DNA from: Chloroflexi bacterium RBG_16_56_11
Lineage (GTDB): Bacteria > Chloroflexota > Dehalococcoidia > Dehalococcoidales > RBG-16-60-22
Assembly: GCA_001796865.1 (NCBI GenBank)
Contig: MGNQ01000057.1
Coordinates: forward strand, 1 to 8,446
Direction: 5' to 3'
Length of the DNA stretch: 8,446 bases
Shown: positions 4,279 through 8,446 of the stretch, in pieces
How the letters are laid out: each line of letters starts with the position of its first letter
How positions within the stretch are numbered: the first letter of the stretch is position 1
The notes under the pieces: generated by a model
Told to the model about the DNA's origin: nothing
What the model saw: the letters and a program-made list of their open reading frames with translations, nothing else
Databases searched by the model: none
Translations under genes and position numbers: made by a program

Positions 4279-4866
4279 TTACGCCGACCTCCGTAACTGA
4301 GCGAGTAAACAACCCCCGTAGGCCGTATAAAGGGCGGCGTTAGCGGTAGCGGGGAGACCACCGGCGAAGGTGGTTGTAATATCCCGAAAGGTGGCGAACT
4401 GGTTACCACTGAGGGTGGTAGTAGCTCCAAAGGGGCTTATGACCGGATAGATGAAGGCATATTTGGCGGCTGTCTCTTCAGGCTGCAACGCTATGAAATA
4501 TAGTCCCTTTTTAAGTCTCTGGCTAATTACGGAGGTAACAACGGCGATTGCATCTACGGCCACTAACCCGCAATCCAATATTAAAGAATCGGGTGTTTTA
4601 TTTAAGCTTGAGTAAATGCCCAGTCTCGCTCTCTTGCCAGCGCCACCGGCCGTAGTGACCGAAATGGCTATTAAATCAAAGGTCATATCGAGCGAGACAT
4701 AATAGCCGCCGAAATAGGTATAATCAATTTGCGGGGTGTTTGACGTATATATGCCTCGGTGAGGTAAAGGCACAGTATAGCCGCCAATAATTGTCAAAAG
4801 GGCTTCCGAAAACAAAGCGTTTTCCTCAATAATGCTCTTTACCGCCAGGACATCGTCATTTTTCAT
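4279..4866 (-). CDS. Spike/adhesin-like protein, phage tail-fibre-type beta domain
   Basis: This 195-aa protein has a short N-terminal helix (VLAVKSIIEENALFSEALLTI) and a large beta-rich domain from about 50. The segment FDLIAISVTTAGGAGKRARLGIY, then PDSLILDCG and LKKGLYFIAL, resembles a domain common in phage fibres and spikes, where a jelly-roll-like sandwich carries 'aRlGIY......P..Ll.d.G' and 'l..G.Y.lal'. The C-terminus is Ala/Thr/Gly-rich. It probably sits on the virion surface and takes part in host recognition. It starts six bases after the preceding stop with only a weak SD (AAAGGTG, rather distant). The exact fold and receptor cannot be read from the sequence. Confidence 0.8.
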   Translation of the reverse strand: MKNDDVLAVKSIIEENALFSEALLTIIGGYTVPLPHRGIYTSNTPQIDYTYFGGYYVSLDMTFDLIAISVTTAGGAGKRARLGIYSSLNKTPDSLILDCGLVAVDAIAVVTSVISQRLKKGLYFIALQPEETAAKYAFIYPVISPFGATTTLSGNQFATFRDITTTFAGGLPATANAALYTAYGGCLLAQLRRSA

Positions 4867-4872
4867 GGGCTT

Positions 4873-5085
4873 TTAATCAATCACACCTTTAGCCTTCAAC
4901 GAGGCTTTTAGGCCGTCCAGCTCGGCGGCCAGGTTGCGGTCTGGAGGGATAGCGGGCAGGGCAGCGATAAAGACGTCATATTCCGCTTTATTGATTTGGA
5001 CGGCGCCCGGCACCGGCGCGTTATGGGAATACGCTTCAACCGTAGTTGTTTTACCCTGGCCGTCAACCCTTTTAAAATATCTCAT
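4873..5085 (-). CDS. Small phage-like accessory protein between two spike genes
   Basis: This 70-aa protein (MRYFKRVDGQGKTTTVEAYS at the start) has a beta-type N-terminus and an INKAEYDVFIAAL helix. After a proline stretch comes a C-terminal helix (AAELDGLKASLKAKG) that may be coiled coil. Proteins starting 'M.Y.KRVD..G.TTTVE.YS' and of this length are typical neighbours of fibre genes in phages of Gram-positive bacteria; their function is not established. The ATG overlaps the 189-aa gene stop in an ATGA junction, so the two are translationally coupled. Confidence 0.8.
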   Translation of the reverse strand: MRYFKRVDGQGKTTTVEAYSHNAPVPGAVQINKAEYDVFIAALPAIPPDRNLAAELDGLKASLKAKGVID

Positions 5086-5651
5086 GATATCGCCATCCAG
5101 TAGTAGGGCGCCGTGTTATAATTAGCGGAGTTGTCATATTCGGCGGCGTTGCCCACATAGAAATTCGTCGCGTTCGGCACCGTGACAGCCAACCCCCCGG
5201 TGCCGATTTTCAGGATAAAGGCTTCCTGCCATATCCTGTAGGCGGCCGTACCGTTGCCCCGCGTTATGAGAACGATTTTAGGGGCAACACCAATCCCATG
5301 CGGTATGGCGCGGTTAGCCGTGCTGTTACCGGTATAATTGCCCACTGTCGCGCGCGGGAAGCTCATTGTTGACCACGCCCCGCCGGATACAACTTTCAAA
5401 AGCGCGCTGTCTGTCTCGTAATAGACCGAACCATCGGGCAGGGCAGCGGCGGCGGGGATGGCGGCGGCCAGCCCCGAGGATACATGGATGCTGATAGGCT
5501 GCCAGGCCGCGCCGTCCCACCGGTACATTATCAGGCGGTCGGTAGCATAGGCTAAATCCCCAGCGAATAGCCCGGTGGCCGGGAAGTCGCCGTAAACATC
5601 ATAGTAAACATGGTGAATCCGGGTTAGTGATTTTACTTCCGTCCCGTCCAT
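5082..5651 (-). CDS. Fibre/spike-like receptor-binding protein
   Basis: This 189-aa protein contains GDLAYATDRLIMYRWDGAAW at 31-50, the 'GDL.yaTD...ly.wdG..W' motif that recurs in phage fibre and collar proteins. A low-complexity Ala stretch (AAAIPAAAALP) follows, then a beta-rich C-terminal domain from about 100: TGNSTANRAIPHGIGVAPKIVLI, FILKIGTGGLAVTV and a final YYWMAIS. That domain, with its 'aI.Hglg..P..v.i' signature, closes many phage fibres and is probably the receptor-binding tip. SD AGGAG lies before the ATG, which shares one base with the upstream stop (TAATG). Virion attachment role is likely; the receptor is unknown. Confidence 0.84.
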   Translation of the reverse strand: MDGTEVKSLTRIHHVYYDVYGDFPATGLFAGDLAYATDRLIMYRWDGAAWQPISIHVSSGLAAAIPAAAALPDGSVYYETDSALLKVVSGGAWSTMSFPRATVGNYTGNSTANRAIPHGIGVAPKIVLITRGNGTAAYRIWQEAFILKIGTGGLAVTVPNATNFYVGNAAEYDNSANYNTAPYYWMAIS

Positions 5652-5863
5652 TATCTCCTCTTGCGGGCAGTGTAGCCGCTCTTGAATAACCAGCCAGCCG
5701 ACATAGCCAGTATGGTTTTAACCTCGCCGTCGATACCCGTCAAGAGCAGGATAGTGGCCGCCAGAATAACGATTAAAGGCAGTATGAAACCGACGGCGGC
5801 GCCCTTGAGGGCTTCCAGAAAAGTCTCGTTACACCACCAGGGCTTATTTTCCCCTTGAACCAT
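5651..5863 (-). CDS. Small membrane protein, holin-like
   Basis: This 70-aa protein has an N-terminal polar part with two tryptophans, one strong membrane helix (about 22-43, GAAVGFILPLIVILAATILLL), a short loop, a weaker helix (50-60, TILAMSAGWLF) and a very basic end (TARKRR). Size, hydrophobicity and charged tail fit a holin, which forms membrane holes at lysis. A structural membrane protein is equally possible, and no endolysin gene is visible nearby. The start is secure: AAGGGAG in the loop of the A5G/CT5 start hairpin just before the ATG, overlapping the upstream stop region. Confidence 0.78.
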   Translation of the reverse strand: MVQGENKPWWCNETFLEALKGAAVGFILPLIVILAATILLLTGIDGEVKTILAMSAGWLFKSGYTARKRR

Positions 5864-5880
5864 AAAAAGCTCCCTTTTTA
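5860..5880 (-). promoter_or_regulatory. Recurrent start cassette T-A5-GG-N3-C-T5-ATGG (copy at holin-like gene)
   Basis: A5G and CT5 can pair as a 6-bp stem with the SD core GGAG in the loop, directly before the start codon. Near-identical cassettes lie at 3722-3742 and 1264-1284. Only the three central bases vary (GAG here). Confidence 0.7.
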
Positions 5881-6381
5881 TTCTTGAGCCATCTGGATTT
5901 TAATACGCCCGCCGGATGTCTCCGATATCCGTTCGGCGGCCTGGACAACATCGTCATACTCCCGCATGGCGGTATTGTAAAGCTTATTTCTCTCCTCCAG
6001 CCAGCCCCCGTTGCCTGCCCACCAAGCCCATGCCCCCCCAGGCGGGTCGCCCTGCTTAGCAAGATACGCTTGATTGGCGGTGGCGTATTCATGCAGCTCC
6101 CGGTTGTAATCCTTCAGCGCCTTTTGCACGGCCGGGTCGGCCTCAATTGCGGCCATGTTGGCCACGTCTACGGCGGATTCCGAGACCTGCTCAGTGACAA
6201 TATCGGGCTGGGTAGGTTTCGTCATTGAGCCGGTTTTACCGAGTTTATCTTCCAGCAGGTCCTCGGCTGATTTTACGGGGTTGGTAATTTTTTTGACGCC
6301 CCAGTAGCCGAGAGCAATCAGGACGCCCACGCCGCCGATGACGGCGGCCCAGCCCAGCACATCGCCTTTATCTATTTTCAT
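5878..6381 (-). CDS. Membrane-anchored protein with N-terminal transmembrane helix and helical ectodomain
   Basis: This 167-aa protein has one membrane helix near the N-terminus (about 8-29, VLGWAAVIGGVGVLIALGYWGV), followed by KK and then a soluble, mostly helical domain rich in Ala, Glu, Asn and Tyr (VQKALKDYNRELHEYATANQAYLAKQ; EERNKLYNTAMREYDDVVQAAERI). A Gly/Trp patch (PPGGAWAWWAGNGGW) lies between the helices. It is co-translated with the 210-aa gene (ATGA overlap), which has the same anchor layout. In a virus with an internal membrane these would be membrane-associated virion proteins. No homology is claimed. Confidence 0.85.
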   Translation of the reverse strand: MKIDKGDVLGWAAVIGGVGVLIALGYWGVKKITNPVKSAEDLLEDKLGKTGSMTKPTQPDIVTEQVSESAVDVANMAAIEADPAVQKALKDYNRELHEYATANQAYLAKQGDPPGGAWAWWAGNGGWLEERNKLYNTAMREYDDVVQAAERISETSGGRIKIQMAQE

Positions 6382-7010
6382 CTAACGGCACCTTCCGTAA
6401 TGCGCTTCTGGAGGTATTGTGAGTATTGGGTGGCCGTACCTTTCCACCCGGAGGGCGGGGTTAAAATGCCTTTATTCCAGGAACCGCCGGTCTTCGTAAT
6501 AAGCTGGAAATAATTAATGGTCGTTTTCGCCTGTCTGACAGTCTCATTGTAGCCGAAGGCCACCCGTACCTCCGGACCCTGTATCTCATGACCGGAGACG
6601 CCCGGGCCAACGCCTCCCGCCTTTTCACCGATAATGTTTTTCCAAGCGTCCTGATACTCTTGCGGACTCCAGCCAGTAAGCTCGGAAACATGGCGACGAT
6701 AGTACCAATCTGACATGGGTATCATTTCGCCAGGTATGACGGTGCTGAGGACGGCGGCAGCTCCTTCCTCGGCTGTTTCACCCGGCCCCGTCCTGGCGCC
6801 GGTGTCTCCCGGCGTGCCTCCATCGGAGCTTTCCCCACCGGCGCCGGTCGGGAACCAATCGGACTCGTATTCGGTGGAGGCGCCGCCGCTATCGCTAGCA
6901 CCGGCGTTTTTCCTGCCAAGCCTGTAAAAGACGTAGAGCCCCAGTACAATAGTCCCGGCGCCGAGGATTAGACCGCCGATTTCAGATTTTTGTTTTACAC
7001 TGGCGCTCAT
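6378..7010 (-). CDS. Membrane-anchored protein with disordered linker and C-terminal domain
   Basis: This 210-aa protein has one membrane helix at about 11-29 (IGGLILGAGTIVLGLYVFYR) followed by RLGRK. A disordered Gly/Ser/Glu/Thr-rich linker spans about 36-90 (GGESSDGGTPGDTG). The C-terminal domain has helical and aromatic features (MSDWYYRRHVSELTGWSPQEYQDAWKNIIGEKAGG; ATQYSQYLQKRITEG). A membrane-to-exterior connector or vertex protein is possible. GGAGG lies five bases before the ATG, which overlaps the upstream stop (ATGA). No lytic or enzymatic motif is recognised. Confidence 0.85.
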   Translation of the reverse strand: MSASVKQKSEIGGLILGAGTIVLGLYVFYRLGRKNAGASDSGGASTEYESDWFPTGAGGESSDGGTPGDTGARTGPGETAEEGAAAVLSTVIPGEMIPMSDWYYRRHVSELTGWSPQEYQDAWKNIIGEKAGGVGPGVSGHEIQGPEVRVAFGYNETVRQAKTTINYFQLITKTGGSWNKGILTPPSGWKGTATQYSQYLQKRITEGAVR

Positions 7011-7429
7011 GGTTGCCTCCGCGCCCAGTCGTCAATCGTTTGAGGCTGACGCCTGAGCGTGACAATAATGGAATTAAGGGTTGACGGGGCGGCGGCGTCA
7101 TCGTTCCTGACGCTGATTTGCCATAGCTTGTTACCGGCCATAGGCCGGATGGAGGCCGCCGGGACGGGCAGAAATTCGTTGTTGTTGATAATGAGGGTGA
7201 GATTGACCACGTCATTGTTCATGACCTCGATAAAATCGAGCGGCAGATATTTACGCGCTCGCGGGAATTGCTGCCCGATTTCGATACTGGACTGCGCACC
7301 GGCGATTGTCACCGGGACAATCCAGCTAAAATACTCCGAGCCTTCTTTTTTAATCCAGTCCTGGCGGGTGAACCAGGTCGAGCGCCAGTCCTGGCCGCTG
7401 TAAATGTTTTGAAATTGTTTGAAATTCAT
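7007..7429 (-). CDS. Beta-rich virion-type protein, capsid-component candidate
   Basis: This 140-aa protein has an N-terminal part with many aromatic residues (IYSGQDWRSTWFTRQDW), then a chain of beta-strands: YFSWIVPVTIAG, SSIEIGQ, LPLDFIEVMNND, VNLTLIINNNEFLPVPA, KLWQISVRND and SIIVTLRR. This looks like one compact beta-sandwich. Patterns of the type 'lPlDfIeV.N......l.iNn..f.vpa' occur in small structural proteins of phages and other prokaryotic viruses. It lies directly after the 184-aa protein, so the two may be paired virion components. The start region is unusual: the only strong SD (AAGGAG) is 39 bases upstream, with a stable hairpin between. Structural role is inference. Confidence 0.83.
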   Translation of the reverse strand: MNFKQFQNIYSGQDWRSTWFTRQDWIKKEGSEYFSWIVPVTIAGAQSSIEIGQQFPRARKYLPLDFIEVMNNDVVNLTLIINNNEFLPVPAASIRPMAGNKLWQISVRNDDAAAPSTLNSIIVTLRRQPQTIDDWARRQP

Positions 7430-7440
7430 GATTGAAATTT

Positions 7441-7462
7441 GGGGGACTCCGTAAAGCCCCCC
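7441..7462 (-). other. GC-rich hairpin in the leader of the 140-aa gene
   Basis: On the RNA, GGGGGGCU pairs with AGUCCCCC (five G-C pairs, one G-U, C-G, U-A) around a six-base UUACGG loop. It lies between the SD at 7469-7474 and the ATG at 7429. No U-run follows, so it is not a standard terminator. Confidence 0.65.
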
Positions 7463-7463
7463 G

Positions 7464-7483
7464 TTAATCTCCTTAAAGATTAA
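7464..7483 (-). other. Hairpin TTAATCT-N6-AGATTAA carrying an SD
   Basis: Perfect 7-bp arms around TTAAGG. The AAGGAG SD spans the loop and the first bases of the 3' arm. It directly adjoins the GC-rich hairpin at 7441-7462, making a double structure between two virion-type genes. Confidence 0.6.
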
Positions 7484-7493
7484 AAATCCCGGT

Positions 7494-8048
7494 TTACTGG
7501 TAAATCGTTATCGGGATGGCAAAGCCCACATTGTCGTGGGCTGTGGCCGCGGTAATAAGCCGGTAGGTCAACTGGAGCTTACTATCTTCCCGAACGAGCG
7601 GATATTCCACCTTTTCGGGCAGGGCAATCATCTGGTTGCGGTCAAGGGGGGTGGCCGTCGCCAGCGTCGTCACGGTCGTGGTATGCAGCGCACTGTCGGG
7701 GATTTCAGCGACAACAATAACCCGCGTCTCGCGGGCGGTTGCCTGCTGAATCCTGAGAACGCCTTTATCCCAGTCCGTAGCGATGTCAAGGGAGGCGAAC
7801 CACATATAGCCCTGGTTATGGGGCAGACCGGCCGAGCCAAACCCCCAGGCAATACGCTGCTGGGCGGGAACGGTCATTTCCCATATCTTGATGTAGGCGG
7901 CATGAGCTACGCCGGTGATAAGCGCGAGAACCTCGGCCTGGGTGTCATAGGCCGCGTCCCCGTCCACAACCTGGACGTAAGAACGGAAGCCGTAAGACGA
8001 AGGCGCCGGGGTCTGGGTTCTACCGAACAACTGGTCAAGCAATCCCAT
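7494..8048 (-). CDS. Beta-rich virion protein, major-capsid-protein candidate
   Basis: This 184-aa protein begins MGLLDQLFGRTQTPAPSSYG and continues as a mostly beta protein: YVQVVDGD, AAYIKIWEMTVPAQQRIAWGFG, GYMWFASLDIA, KGVLRIQQATARETRVIVVAEI, KLQLTYRLITAAT and FAIPITIYQ. Length, near-absence of Lys/Arg patches and the strand series would suit a single jelly-roll capsid protein; small capsid proteins of sphaerolipovirus-type viruses are about this size. I cannot confirm this without a structure or profile search, and a spike or minor virion protein remains possible. I chose the ATG at 8048 because GGGGAG lies nine bases upstream and it follows the previous stop by one base. The frame is open further to 8099, but that overlaps the preceding gene. 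Confidence 0.84.
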   Translation of the reverse strand: MGLLDQLFGRTQTPAPSSYGFRSYVQVVDGDAAYDTQAEVLALITGVAHAAYIKIWEMTVPAQQRIAWGFGSAGLPHNQGYMWFASLDIATDWDKGVLRIQQATARETRVIVVAEIPDSALHTTTVTTLATATPLDRNQMIALPEKVEYPLVREDSKLQLTYRLITAATAHDNVGFAIPITIYQ

Positions 8049-8049
8049 G

Positions 8050-8334
8050 TTACATTTCTCCCCGGCCACCACCCGAGCCGCTGGATGCGCCGCCGCCACC
8101 GCCGAAAAGCCCTAGGGATTGGGCAGCCAGAAAACCCGCGACTGTAGCAATCACGGTCCCGGATGTCCCCTTTATGACGCTCCCGGCCAGGATAGGCGCG
8201 GCGATAGTGCCGAGAAGCCCGTTGCCGAGAATCCCGGCGGCGAGACCGTTGACAGCCCCGCCGATAAAGCCGACGCCATAATCCCGGAAGGCGCCCATCA
8301 TGCTCCGCTGAGTGGGTACTCCTAAATCAGCCAA
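8050..8334 (-). CDS. Glycine-rich hydrophobic membrane protein
   Basis: This 94-aa protein has two or three hydrophobic stretches rich in Gly and Ala (about 21-50, VGFIGGAVNGLAAGILGNGLLGTI; 58-77, SGTVIATVAGFLAAQSLGLF) and a Gly/Ser-rich tail (78-92). Such glycine-zipper-like membrane proteins are frequent among internal-membrane proteins of tailless viruses and also occur as small phage membrane proteins. The first start is TTG at 8334, with CGGAG about 11 bases upstream. An ATG at 8302 or 8299, preceded by GCGGAGC, would remove 11-12 residues and is a fair alternative. It is the first complete gene of the virion-type operon in the window. Confidence 0.75.
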   Translation of the reverse strand: MADLGVPTQRSMMGAFRDYGVGFIGGAVNGLAAGILGNGLLGTIAAPILAGSVIKGTSGTVIATVAGFLAAQSLGLFGGGGGASSGSGGGRGEM

Positions 8335-8446
8335 TTGGGTGATAGCTCCGATTTGAATTATTTAACCGGCAGGAAAGGCCATCGACCTGGCGGGAGCCGG
8401 GTTAAACTCTCCTGGCGGGGAAGGCCGGGTAAAATGCAGGCGGGGG
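8335..8446 (-). other. Right-edge region: possible 3' end of an upstream gene, no start seen
   Basis: Two of three minus-strand frames are open from the window edge, to TAA at 8362-8364 and at 8358-8360, so the C-terminus of a further gene may lie here. The short length does not allow a choice. The DNA also carries an imperfect direct repeat. No promoter is seen for the virion-type operon, which probably starts outside the window. Confidence 0.35.
8386..8434. repeat. Imperfect direct repeat, two copies 25 bp apart
   Basis: The plus strand reads CCTGGCGGGA-GCCGGGTTAAA at 8386-8406 and CCTGGCGGGGAAGGCCGGGTAAAA from 8411 to 8434. They share CCTGGCGGG and GCCGGGT with small insertions. This may be the edge of a longer repeat or a duplicated regulatory site. 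Confidence 0.5.

Noticed and set aside
4279..5651. Invertible spike-gene cassette controlled by the serine recombinase
   Set aside because: I found no inverted crossover-like repeats flanking the spike genes and no reversed alternative gene ends.
7536..8147. Long plus-strand open frame (203 codons) opposite the 184-aa gene
   Set aside because: It lies antisense to a well-supported gene with SD and operon context, has no SD, and its product is Arg/Gly/His-rich as expected for a shadow of a GC-rich gene.

Overview
The window reads as part of a small virus, provirus or virus-like plasmid of a bacterium. All 21 supported genes lie on the minus strand, so transcription runs from high to low coordinates. 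They are short, tightly packed and usually overlap by 1-29 bases (ATGA, TAATG, TAAATG junctions). Starts often follow strong Shine-Dalgarno (SD) sequences such as GGAGG and AAGGAG. One promoter matches the bacterial sigma-70 pattern closely (TTGACA, 17 bp, TATCTT). Together with phage-type spike domains this suggests a GC-rich Gram-positive host, possibly a Firmicute; the host is inference.

Right half (about 8334 down to 4144): a probable virion module. In transcription order it holds a glycine-rich membrane protein, two beta-rich proteins of 184 and 140 aa that could be capsid components, two proteins anchored by an N-terminal membrane helix, a 70-aa holin-like membrane protein, a 189-aa fibre/spike-like protein, a 70-aa phage-like accessory protein, a 195-aa spike/adhesin-like protein and a 44-aa coiled-coil peptide. 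No portal, terminase, tape-measure, tail-tube or sheath gene is visible.

Left half (about 4118 down to 1): a second operon starts at the sigma-70 promoter. Its first gene is a 52-aa ribbon-helix-helix regulator whose start codon lies at or next to the predicted transcription start. Next come a run of small cysteine-rich, zinc-finger-like proteins, a helix-turn-helix protein, a serine recombinase catalytic domain, a protein with 45-bp tandem repeats, a C2H2/zinc-ribbon protein, a proline-rich protein and the N-terminal part of a P-loop ATPase. That ATPase resembles the A32/FtsK-HerA packaging ATPases of tailless membrane-containing viruses and runs off the left edge.

The main second-look points are: a perfect A_AAA_AAA slippery heptamer phased so that a -1 shift would fuse the zinc-finger/repeat protein to the serine recombinase; a near-identical 21-nt translation-start cassette before three unrelated genes, in which a small hairpin presents the SD; adjacent hairpins between the two capsid-candidate genes; and the overall makeup, which fits a poorly described tailless virus better than a tailed phage. 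No database search was possible. Functional names rest on motifs and general family knowledge.
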